Source: Branchinecta lynchi (lineage: Eukaryota > Arthropoda > Branchiopoda > Anostraca > Branchinectidae). Taken from it: 64,000 bases of DNA. Below, piece by piece: positions 21,396 to 30,300 of the stretch. Made by a program: the position numbers and the translations under genes. A model generated the notes under the pieces. It was not told the origin of the DNA and made no database searches. It saw only the letters and a program-made list of their open reading frames with translations. The stretch lies in NCBI GenBank assembly GCA_023053575.1, contig JAKZAP010000017.1, positions 2,053,501-2,117,500 on the forward strand, given 5' to 3'. Every line of letters begins with the position of its first letter. Positions within the stretch are counted from its first letter, which is position 1.

Positions 21396-22480
21396 CGAAA
21401 ATTGAAAGACACATGGTCCCCATCACAATTGGCACATTTGGGGGGTAGGCTACAAGGCAAGTCTCTTGAATATACGTGACATCCAGAGCATCTAGCACAT
21501 TTAGGCGTATCTGTCTGAAGTGGACATCTATCAACAACATGGTCCAGTGACTGACAACGGAAACATCTTTTCGGCATGCGATGAAATTCATGGACACGGA
21601 AATGCTCGTAACCGATCTTAACTCCACACTTTAAAGCTCTTAAAAGGGAAGCTTGATCTACATAGCCAACCTTGAAAGACCGGGAATCTGAGATCTGCGA
21701 GACTACCACGGCATCAAGCAAACACTTCAAATCACTAGAAGAGATGCGCTCTGGAACACTTCGTATTACCCCAAAGAATCTTGGTTGTATGACCTTAGTG
21801 GTAACCCCGGGCGGAAGACCCTTTGTTATCGATTTGGCAACAATGTCAGCATATGTCGCACTCGAAGTCTGTACAACTAGACGGTTTTGCCTGACACTAG
21901 CTTTGACGTTTGTGATGCCATCTCGACCCTCAACGGAATCGAGATGCTGATTTCTTGAATTTACGTCACATAGGGAAGGAGGGATATTGTCCACAATAAC
22001 AGTGTGCACAGGCGAGGGGGTCGTGATTGTTTGATTCGACATTCCAAAGACAGGAGTGGACCCCTCATGTTTTGCAATTCGATCAGCAATGAACCGAATA
22101 TCCTTGGCACACGCATTGATCTGGCTGGTCAGGAGAGAGTAAGCCACAGCTGGAATAACGGGCACTTCGTTCGGGAACCTGATAACGAAGTCAGGTAGCT
22201 CAACGTTGTCATTGTCACAACGTTTGAATGCAGCGGTGAGGTCTGCTAAATGATTAGCAGATGTGTTACGTTTTGGCGGGAGCTCCGGGGCGAAAACACA
22301 GGACCAGAATAGCTTCTTAGCCGTGACTATGGCTTCAACGGAAAAGAATTCAGCTGCAAACTTCCTGACCACATCTTCGTCAACACCAACATCGAGACTT
22401 TTTTGAAAAAAATTCAGCACTGGTTGGTAGTAGAGTCCACTCCACGAACAATCATTGTTATCCGTTGGCGCCATGCCCAA
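21356..22480 (-). CDS. Retrotransposon ORF1 with CCHC zinc knuckles
   Basis: 374 residues. The C-terminal third has cysteine clusters CFRCQSLDHVVDRCP, CARCSGCHVYSRDLPC and CANCDGDHVSFNFRCP, the gag-like zinc knuckles of many ORF1 proteins, which bind the element's RNA. The middle part resembles an RNA-recognition fold (HTVIVDNIP, FFGVIRSVPERISSSDLKCL). The start ATG lies about 125 bp inside the element's 5' end. Uninterrupted. Confidence 0.85.
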   Translation of the reverse strand: MGMAPTDNNDCSWSGLYYQPVLNFFQKSLDVGVDEDVVRKFAAEFFSVEAIVTAKKLFWSCVFAPELPPKRNTSANHLADLTAAFKRCDNDNVELPDFVIRFPNEVPVIPAVAYSLLTSQINACAKDIRFIADRIAKHEGSTPVFGMSNQTITTPSPVHTVIVDNIPPSLCDVNSRNQHLDSVEGRDGITNVKASVRQNRLVVQTSSATYADIVAKSITKGLPPGVTTKVIQPRFFGVIRSVPERISSSDLKCLLDAVVVSQISDSRSFKVGYVDQASLLRALKCGVKIGYEHFRVHEFHRMPKRCFRCQSLDHVVDRCPLQTDTPKCARCSGCHVYSRDLPCSLPPKCANCDGDHVSFNFRCPKIKNALKITV

Positions 22481-22605
22481 GGTCGAGACAACCTAACGGT
22501 CTTTTGAAGACAGAAACCGTTGAACTTTATCCTTCCAAACTCGAATGAAAATTGCGACTGATCACCTCGACGGTTAGAAGAAGACTGATGATTATGCCAC
22601 GAATA

Positions 22606-22736
22606 TTATGCCACGAATACCACAAAGTACACTGATTCAAACCTATTTCATAATCCCAATTACGATTCAATTCGATTGGTTGACTAAATGTTATATCAAT
22701 GATACTTTCATTACGTTCAATGTTTAACAACACCAT
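22606..22736 (-). pseudogene. Polinton penton-like minor capsid protein, 5' part
   Basis: About 44 codons from the ATG (MVLLNIERNESIIDITFSQP) to TLWYSWHN, then the retrotransposon. The ATG is in TTCTAATAAATGG and lies 3 bp from the TAA stop of the upstream gene. The rest of the gene is at 17894-18484. Confidence 0.85.
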
Positions 22737-22739
22737 TTA

Positions 22740-23565
22740 TTAGAAATATTTTTTATATATTGAATTGTAATATCTCTTTGTAAGAAATTTATTTCGCATT
22801 AACGAATCCAAAATATCAATAGCTTCATTTCTCACCTCATCAGATGTATTTCTGTTTACTCTGCTACCTATCAAAGTGTATAGTTTTGAAATCATTTCAT
22901 CACAATTCATAAATACTCCAGTTCCTTGTTGGTTGACTAATGGCAAATTATTTTGAATGGTTTTTAACCTATTCTTGTATTCTTTTATAAATTCAAGGTG
23001 TTTATCATACTTACTAGAACTATAACTTTTACTTTTCAGACCACCATAACTTTGACTTATAGATGTTAAATAATTCAGAGCCCCATCTATTTCCTTAGGA
23101 TGCGTAAGGTAATAATGAGGCATTTTAAAATAATTATCGGTATCATTCCAGTCATCTTTATATTTTAAATTAATTTGATTTAATAATTCCACATCAATAT
23201 TTAAGTTTAGATTTACGTCATATGGTTGTTGTAGATTGGGTTCTATAGCATGAGTGGGAGCTCGACTCGATTCCTCTGAAGTAGTGGTCTGTAAAGCTGT
23301 TTTAAATGTATCACCTAATCTGACAAACCGTCTTCTTGAATTATTATCACCTTCCTGTAGTTTATTAATTATCGTTTCAGCGTTCTCTTGTAATTTTTTG
23401 ATGGTGTCTTTAGTGTTTTCTTGTTGAGCGTTCTTGAGCGTTTAACTCTGAAGCATATTCCCGAAATCCTGCCTTCTCCATCTCATTTTGTTGAACCTTT
23501 CTTCTCTGAACTTCTCTGTTCTTCACTATATCCGATAACATATCACTCAAGCGTCTTGAATCCAT
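22740..23565 (-). pseudogene. Unknown Polinton protein, frameshifted
   Basis: A gene of about 275 codons that I cannot name. It starts in GTATATAAATGGATTC with a highly charged helical N-terminus (DSRRLSDMLSDIVKNREVQR), then a Gln/Glu-rich coiled-coil-like stretch. The C-terminal half contains MPHYYLTHPKEIDGALNYL and ends KRYYNSIYKKYF. The frame changes near 23424-23443, where the 10-nt unit TTGAGCGTTC is tandemly duplicated on the + strand; removing one copy would restore the frame. Position between capsid and integrase genes suggests a virion protein. Confidence 0.7.
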
Positions 23566-23581
23566 TTATATACAAGTAATT

Positions 23582-24515
23582 TTATTTTATAATAAATTTT
23601 GAAAGTTCTTTTTCATAAAACCCTCCTTGAATTAATTCCCCACTTTTGTCAGATATTTCATAAGTAATGGGAATGGTAGGTCTGATGGTTGCTATCTGAA
23701 ATACTTCATCCGTATAATTAGGTAAATATCCTTTATCGAAAATACTTTTTTCTTTTTTAATTCTGACTAAATCCCCTACTTTGACGTTTCCTGTGATTTT
23801 GTAGTCATCTACTGGAGGAAACAGAGCACTAAAAACCTTTTTCTGATTAACCTTTTTACTAGCATCAACTGGTTTCATTTGTATTGATCGGTGATACGAG
23901 TTATTATAATTATTTACGAATACAGGTAAAATATCAATCCATTTACTAGTGTTGTTGTGAGTAAAATATTTCCATAACTTGTCTTTCAGCGTTCTGTTGA
24001 ATCTTTCAACGATTTGTGCTTTCAGTTCACTTTCAGATGCAAACCAGTGTATATCGTTATTTTTCAAAAAAGATTGAACATTCCTCATAACAAATTCCTT
24101 GCCTTTATCAGTTTGCAACTTTCTAGGAATTATTTCTTTAAATATATGACTGAATGCGTTTATTATTCCAGCACCCGTTTTATCTTTCAAAGGGACACAC
24201 CAAGCATATTTACTAAAGCAATCAATAACAGTCAAGATGTAATTTGCTTTATCATTCGCTTTTTTATATTTCTGGAGGTCAACTAAATCAGCTTGCCATT
24301 GCTCATCAACATAGTGAACATAGACTCGTCTCCTTTCAAAATTGTGATAGAAGGTTTGTGTAACGTATACACATTCTCATTTTGCAACACATTTTTTATT
24401 TTATCTTTAGAAACGTTCACTCCATTTTCTTTTAACTTTCTGTGAATATCATCAACACCTGAATAATTAGAATAATACGTCTTTAATATATCTTTTTGTG
24501 CGTCGAGTTTTTTTT
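23582..24515 (-). pseudogene. Polinton integrase (retroviral type), frameshifted
   Basis: Catalyses insertion of the linear element into host DNA, giving the 6-bp duplication. The catalytic core has the D,D-35-E triad: Asp in WQADLVDLQKY, Asp in LQTDKGKEFV, Glu in LKAQIVERFNRTLKDKLW. The N-terminal helical part (ILKTYYSNYSGVDDIHRKL, YTLHKPS) and the C-terminal domain (VGDLVRIKKEKSIFDKGYLP) follow the Polinton pattern. The frame breaks once at about 24325-24345, between YTLHKPSITI and RRVYVHYVDEQW. A second break in the A9 run (T9 on +, about 24508-24516) separates it from the zinc ribbon upstream. Confidence 0.88.
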
Positions 24516-24650
24516 TAAAAAGCGATTTTTCCTCGATCCGCAAATAACACGATTACCTTTCAGCATTTGAACATTGTTTTTCTGTGACACTGCATTAAAC
24601 ATTGATTCAGTATTAGTTTTCTTTTTACATTTCATACAATAAATCTCCAT
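24516..24650 (-). pseudogene. Zinc-ribbon module upstream of the integrase
   Basis: From the ATG in TTCTAATAAATGG, the frame gives MEIYCMKCKKKTNTES and later LKGNRVICGSRKNRFLK. This is the small CxxC...CxxC ribbon found in many Polinton and large-virus proteins. The third cysteine, expected in the GKCxxCG turn, is Arg here (GNRVICG), so zinc binding is probably lost. There is no stop between it and the integrase, only a frame change in an A9 run; either it was fused to the integrase or its stop was lost. Confidence 0.6.
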
Positions 24651-24667
24651 TTATTAGAAAACAATTT

Positions 24668-25012
24668 TTATAAACGAAAAGCTACCAACTTCATTTTGCG
24701 CTTAATGTAGGAAATACAGTGAAGTCCACAGTTTAATTCATCTATATTTTGAACAGCAAGATTTTCATAAGCTATTTTTTTCTTTGAAGTTCTTAGATAT
24801 TTAATTATTTCTTTTCCTGGGGGAATACCGAAAGAATAAAAAAATTCTACATGGGGGAATTCAGGTAGATTACAATACGCAACCCAGTGAGTTCCAGGCA
24901 TTCCGAGTTTATCATAATTAATGACACCGCATTCTATACTATTTATATGTTTGGGTAGCGTATCTATAGAGAACACACCTCTAAACTGTGGTATATCCCC
25001 TAATGCATACAT
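24668..25012 (-). CDS. Polinton cysteine protease, adenain-like, probably inactive
   Basis: 114 residues from the first ATG; the frame is open further upstream (GPLTNFDI), which in relatives belongs to the protein, so the true start may overlap the preceding gene. This protease class matures capsid precursors. Visible landmarks are FRGVFSIDTLP, the catalytic His in GTHWVAYCN, the oxyanion Gln in AVQNIDELN and the catalytic Cys in CGLHC. The acidic triad residue, normally in a YFDSFG motif, is replaced: here FFYSFG. Unless another acid compensates, activity is lost. It ends 18 bp before the zinc-ribbon start. Confidence 0.85.
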   Translation of the reverse strand: MYALGDIPQFRGVFSIDTLPKHINSIECGVINYDKLGMPGTHWVAYCNLPEFPHVEFFYSFGIPPGKEIIKYLRTSKKKIAYENLAVQNIDELNCGLHCISYIKRKMKLVAFRL

Positions 25013-25035
25013 AATATCAAAATTGGTTAGAGGTC

Positions 25036-25686
25036 CTACTTTACTTTTGCTTCTTTTTTGATGTCCCCGTTTTTTGACTTCCTAGGCCTTCCACGTACCC
25101 CATTACCCACAACTTTGTGTGTTCCAGGGAGTGTAAGCGCTCCACCTATGTTGACATCATCGTTTTTTTCATTCCTAGGCCTTCCACGTACCCCATTACC
25201 CACAACTTTTTGTGTTCCAGGAAGTTTAAGCGCTCCACCTATGTTGACATCATCGGTTTCCTTCCCACGTAACCCATTACCCACAACTTTTTGTGTTCCA
25301 GGAAGTTTTAGCGCTCCACCTGTGTTGGTCATTTTATCCATAATTTTCTTACCAGCGAATGTACCCAAAGCAGCAGCACCACTTGTTAAAGCTGCCTTAC
25401 CAAGGGTAATTGCTAGCGGTATTAAAAATGGAAGTAATCCACCCTTTTGAATCGCTTCTTTCATCTGTTTGTATGATACATCAATATCACAGCCCTTATT
25501 ATTCATTTTACATGTTTCAATTTTATCAATTTGTCGTTTACTTAAAAGTAACTTAACTGGTTCTCGTTCATTTTGTCTACTATGACTAACACGTATCTGA
25601 CATTTTTGTTTAGCACCAAAACATTTCTTCAGCTTTCCTTTCTGAAGCTTTGACAAATAAACTGCATACTCCATTGTTTCAACCAT
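25036..25686 (-). CDS. Polinton basic/hydrophobic protein with C-terminal tandem repeats
   Basis: 216 residues. The N-terminal half is basic and cysteine-containing. A hydrophobic Gly/Ala segment follows (GGLLPFLIPLAITLGKAALT, then AALGTFAGKKIMDKM), typical of a Polinton protein encoded beside the protease and compared with adenoviral minor core/membrane-active proteins. The last third is three tandem repeats of about 30-36 residues, each with GGALxLPGTxKVVGNGxRG. The DNA repeats are nearly identical, so the expansion is recent. Start in TCCCTAATAAATGG. Intact. Likely a protease substrate, by analogy only. Confidence 0.65.
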   Translation of the reverse strand: MVETMEYAVYLSKLQKGKLKKCFGAKQKCQIRVSHSRQNEREPVKLLLSKRQIDKIETCKMNNKGCDIDVSYKQMKEAIQKGGLLPFLIPLAITLGKAALTSGAAALGTFAGKKIMDKMTNTGGALKLPGTQKVVGNGLRGKETDDVNIGGALKLPGTQKVVGNGVRGRPRNEKNDDVNIGGALTLPGTHKVVGNGVRGRPRKSKNGDIKKEAKVK

Positions 25687-25743
25687 TTATTAGGGAATTA
25701 ATTTATCTTTTAAAGTTATTTTTGTTTTTTTACCAGCCATAAT

Positions 25744-26343
25744 TTATTCTATTTTGGAAACGAATGTTTTGTCAACATGTTTTAGCTCTAGAAGCCTTTT
25801 TAAAATATTTACGACTGCTCTTTCAATATTATCGATACGGGTTTTTTGGTCAGCAATCTTTGCTTCGATTATAGTATTATGGGTGTGTTGCCCAAGAAGC
25901 TTTTTGTCATACTCTAAAAGATTCGTAGTTAACGTAGCTAAGTTAACAGCATCATTTTTGTTTCTAGGGTTTTGAACATTTGTTATCAACTTGTTTTCAG
26001 CGTTAATCTCTTTATCATTAACTCGAATTATTTCTTTTACAAATAACCCTTTATCATTAATCCTTACCAATAAATTTTCAGGAGAATCATGTACCGCAGT
26101 TAATCTGTTGATATCTTCGCTAAAATACTGATTTGTCCCCACTTGTTGTGCGGTAATTTCTTCTTTAAATTGATTCATAATAATTGTCATGGATCTGAAA
26201 CTAATAGCGTCCTGGTCAGCTTTCGCATCCCCTAACATAATAATTCTCTTATCTTGTAGGTTAATATTACCGTTGTCATCAGTAACTCTCTTTTCATTCG
26301 ATTCGTTACTAACCTTTTTCCCAACACTACCGAATTTATTCAT
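25744..26343 (-). CDS. Fibre-like/coiled-coil Polinton protein
   Basis: 199 residues. The segment INLQDKRIIMLGDAKADQDAI and, later, ENKLITNVQNPRNKNDAVNL repeat the pattern of beta-structured viral fibre and tail proteins, where x-N/D-K-x-I-x-x-L precedes a DA pair. The C-terminus is a heptad-like helix (AKIADQKTRIDNIERAVVN). I infer a trimeric spike or fibre. Start in GTTATAAATG; a 17-bp gap separates it from the ATPase stop. Intact. Confidence 0.55.
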   Translation of the reverse strand: MNKFGSVGKKVSNESNEKRVTDDNGNINLQDKRIIMLGDAKADQDAISFRSMTIIMNQFKEEITAQQVGTNQYFSEDINRLTAVHDSPENLLVRINDKGLFVKEIIRVNDKEINAENKLITNVQNPRNKNDAVNLATLTTNLLEYDKKLLGQHTHNTIIEAKIADQKTRIDNIERAVVNILKRLLELKHVDKTFVSKIE

Positions 26344-26359
26344 TTATAACAGAACGAAA

Positions 26360-27028
26360 TTATCTAGTAAACTTTTCAAAGTTTTTCCTATAAATCATAT
26401 CTTTATCTCTTGTTTTTAAATCAACAAAGAAGAATCCGTAGCCTTTGGTTGCAACCTCGAATTGTTTCATAAAGTTCTCATTGTCTTCATGATTTTGTCT
26501 GATTAATTTTATTTCTTTTGGATTAGAGCACTGAAAGAATGCGAAGTAATTACATTGAAGTCTTACCACCTTTGGGGTTTTATGATAGCTCTGTGATAAA
26601 TAAACAATCGAGGCATTTTTCTTTCTTCCTCTTATGAATAAGTCTTCTATTTTCTTCTGGTCTTTTTCAGTAACAAAATCATCAAAGATAATCAAGTTTT
26701 GGTATTTAGGGTCTAGATCGTCAACATCAATAATATCATTAAGGTCATTACTTACGGTTAAAATATTCGTTTTACATTTTGATTCCAAGGTGGTTAAATT
26801 GGTTATGAGATCTTTATATTTATCTTCTTCAAGATCTTTTGCATACAAGTATATTCGGTTGAAACAAATATATTCATAAATTAAATTCAAGAGTAAATTG
26901 GTTTTTCCTGTTCCAGAACTTCCACAAATTAATAATCTAAATGGCCACTGAGGTACAAGTTCGTGTTTGTTCTGATAGTTATTCTTTTCGCTAAAATCAT
27001 ACACTTTGATTGGCGCCTTTTCATTCAT
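26360..27028 (-). CDS. Polinton packaging ATPase (FtsK/A32-like)
   Basis: 222 residues, near the family's usual size. Walker A is LICGSSGTGKTNLLLN, Walker B is NLIIFDDFVTE, and a sensor-like block SIVYLSQSYHKTPKVVR follows, as in the A32-type genome packaging ATPases of Polintons, virophages and large DNA viruses. It would translocate the element's DNA into the capsid. Two ATGs occur at the start, the outer one in AAATAAATG. No break is seen. Confidence 0.93.
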   Translation of the reverse strand: MNEKAPIKVYDFSEKNNYQNKHELVPQWPFRLLICGSSGTGKTNLLLNLIYEYICFNRIYLYAKDLEEDKYKDLITNLTTLESKCKTNILTVSNDLNDIIDVDDLDPKYQNLIIFDDFVTEKDQKKIEDLFIRGRKKNASIVYLSQSYHKTPKVVRLQCNYFAFFQCSNPKEIKLIRQNHEDNENFMKQFEVATKGYGFFFVDLKTRDKDMIYRKNFEKFTR

Positions 27029-27055
27029 TTATTTAGGAGGAATTTTTCATTATAA

Positions 27056-27364
27056 GATTTACTTGAGTATTTTAAGGATATACTTGAAGTTTTGAAGTAG
27101 GGACTTGATTTTTTTAAGTAGGTACTTGAATTTTTGAAGTAGGTACTTGAATTTTTTAAGTAGGTACTTGAAGTTTTGAAGTAGGTACTTGATTTTTTTA
27201 AGTAGGTACTTGATTTTTTTAAGTAGGTACTTGATTTTTTTAAGTAGGTACTTGAATTTTTGAAGTAGGTACTTGAATTTTTGAAGTGGGTACTTGAATT
27301 TTTTAAGTAGGGACTTGATTTTTTTAAGTAGGTACTTGAATTTTTTAAGTAGGTACTTGAATTT
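27056..27364. repeat. 21-bp minisatellite between ATPase and polymerase genes
   Basis: About 14.5 tandem copies of ACTTGAATTTTTGAAGTAGGT with variation mainly at the two central bases. Every unit carries the inverted half-sites ACTT...AAGT. The array fills the whole spacer and its last unit overlaps the polymerase stop codon (27363-27365). Confidence 0.92.
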
Positions 27365-30300
27365 AATGTTTATAACCTAAAGGTAAAGTGTGTATTTTAT
27401 CGCTTGTTACTATCCTTTTATCATCCTTAGGATCTAACTCTTTTTTATTCTGTTCTTCTAGAAACATATTGTGCTTGTATGATCTTAAGTTATACTGGGT
27501 TATAGAAAGGTTTTCCGTTTTACCAAACAGTACATCCTTATAGTTTTGAATCGTAATTTTATCTTTAACTATATTGGTTTTTATTCCTTTCAGTTTTTTG
27601 CTAGCTTTTGAAGGGTCTTGGTTGTCCTTTAAATAAGCATATACTTTTGATCGTAATCCAACAAACTCTGTCATAACCTGTCCACCTAATTCATCTTTCA
27701 TCATTCCTATCACTTTCTTATTTACACTAGGAAACCTATATGGATTATCTTTCGCATAATCAGATGTATCGAACCTCTCATTCAAATCCTGTTTGATATC
27801 TTGATAAAAATCTTCAGTTCTAATATCATATATGAAAGAATCAGTGTCCATATAACACAAATCAATTTTATCTCCATATTTAGGCTTCATATAATCATAA
27901 TGGAATTCATACATCAATAACTTGGATAGTTCCAATACAGCAAAGCCGATATACATTGGTTTGTCTAATTTTATCTTTTCCTTTGACATTCTTGCTACTG
28001 AAAAGTTTTCACTAAAAAATATTTCAGATTTAAAGTTGGGTTTCTTTATTATTTTTTCTCTTGTTGTATCATCCGTTATTATTTCCATATCTGCTCGCTT
28101 CCTTACGTTTTCCATGGTTTTTCCAAAGCAAGCATTATTCATCAGTTTAAAGAAGTCCTTTTCAAAGTCATTTGTACCCTTAGTTCTAAGTGCTGTGTTG
28201 TGGTCTATATATCCTTTTAAGTAAGCACTTTCAGTGAATCCTAGTATTCTGTGTACCCTTTTCAATATCAAACCTTTTTGTAAATAGAATTCTAGATTCC
28301 TGTGGTGAACTACATAGTTGGTTTTATCTAATACTGTGGTACATAGCTTACCGTTAAAGTGTTCCGGTGCTAATGGTAAATCCTTGTGTAATTCGTGTAG
28401 TTCTTTTGGATATTCTAAATCTACCTCATATATAACACCTACATCTTGTCTCACCGACTTAATCGTAATCACCGACTTGATATGAGTTTTTAGATGGTTG
28501 GAATACTCGATTGATTCGTATTCATTCCTTTCTTTCAAATCATCCGGTATGGAAATGAATTGGAAATCATTCGCTGGTAAATTCTGCGACATCGCCCACC
28601 CATATAAATTATTTATATCCAAATACACTAAATAATTAGATGGTTTATTCTTATTATAATCACTTGTATATTTATTATTTGCTTTTGCGTATCTTTTTAT
28701 ACATTGGGATACACCACCTCTTATTCCTTTTTCTATAAAGGTATACATGTCTTCCTTTGAGAATAACGGCAAGTCTACTTTCGAATGCTTTAGGAAAGCA
28801 TCCCATGTTAATCCTGGAGCTGAGAAGTAATGAACTGGATCCAGATCATAATTATGTATACAAACGTTCCTGAAATTCTCTACAACATCCGACAATATTA
28901 ACACATCACTTTTTAGGTATAATTTAGTATAATCAAGTAATGTTTCACAGTTAAATTGTTTCCATATAGATACCGCTCTTTTATAATCACTTTTGTCAAT
29001 ACCTTTCCCCGTCAACCTAGAATAAAAGCTTTCTATGGATGGTAACTATGTACAATTCATTTTATCGAAACTGTCTACGAATTCATAGGGATACACCCCT
29101 TTTTTAATTATTTCTTTGAATTCATCGTCATTTTTGAAGCTGTTAGATGTGAATTTGAAATTCTGTCTTAGATGATTACAAGGTACTTTGCAATCACATG
29201 TTGCTAAATTTGCTGATAGTTTGTCTAAAGATGAAGCCATAAATCTAATTGAATCTATAAACCGCATCTCATATTTTATTTTCGTATCCGCTTTTGTAAT
29301 ACTTATTGATTTCGAGAATGAGATGAAACTTTCTGCACTTTCAAAAATTCCGTTATCAGGTATCAATTCTCTAACAAATAAATGAGAGTCATATTTTGAT
29401 AAATTATGCATTACTACCGGGATATTCCTAGGAATCCTGTATTTCATATTACATTCAGCATGAGCAAATCCCCTATCTTCTCCTGTCATGTGGTCGTGAT
29501 CAAAGTGAGGATTTTCACTAATTTCAGTTGTACAGATGTGACAAGTCTTATTCATTAGATTTTTCCATTTTTCGGTAATTTCTGCAATGGTGTAAGTATG
29601 GTTTCTTTGTCTGCTTTCATATTTGTTTGCAATTTCTGTGGATACTTTTGTAACGGTTTTAACAAAATTTTCTGCAGCGTCTTCACCGAAATAGTCATAG
29701 TATTTGTTCTGGTTTGTATCAAAGGAACAGCATACCTGAAATCCGTAAGCAAATGGTTTCTGTTTGGCCACTTTTATTGTTTTCTTTCCGTTTACCTGAT
29801 TGTACTCTTCGTTATAAGACTCAAAGTCTGCTATTATGCAATAAGGTACTTTCATTTGTTTTGCAATATTTTTATATTGTATACTTGAACCTTCAGGAGG
29901 CATTATAATATCAGGATCTTCGCAATTATTTTTACTTTCATGTTTTTCAAAGTGTTCTTCTTTTGTAAAATGCCTTCCGCAAAAAGTGCATAGGTATGCC
30001 TATGTTTTATTTTTAGAGATTTGACTACCAACTAATCTGCTCAGATCCTTTACCAGTACATAATGATTATCGAAATATAATAAATTAATAACATGTTTAG
30101 CTGTTTTGCCATTGATTGTACTTTTTAATATATGACTTCTGATAATTTTCTCTTTTTCAATTTGAAATAAACAAATCTTAATGTTGTATCTATTTTCAAA
30201 ATTGTGTATATCTTTAGTATCCATTGGGAAGTTGGTAACCCCTTCGAAATCAAATTCGTTTTCATATTGTTTATATTTCGAAATTCTTTCCGGATGATCC

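Larger units (their letters stand above)
18485..22605 (-). mobile_element. Non-LTR retrotransposon inside the Polinton
   Basis: Full-length or nearly so: ORF1 with zinc knuckles, overlapping ORF2 with endonuclease and reverse transcriptase, and a 3' end at low coordinates with a T-run, (TTTA)n and the tail ATGACCCGCTTTTTGCGTAA (on the + strand). It splits the Polinton minor capsid gene. At the 5' junction 14 bp of target (TTATGCCACGAATA) occur twice in tandem (22592-22605 and 22606-22619); no matching copy is seen at the 3' junction. A tail-only copy of the same family lies at 61103-61175, and a related tail at 36560-36600. The clade was not determined. Confidence 0.9.

Noticed and set aside
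25058..25450. Plus-strand 130-codon frame
   Set aside because: Shadow of the repeat-bearing Polinton gene; its repetitive look comes from the true gene's tandem repeats.
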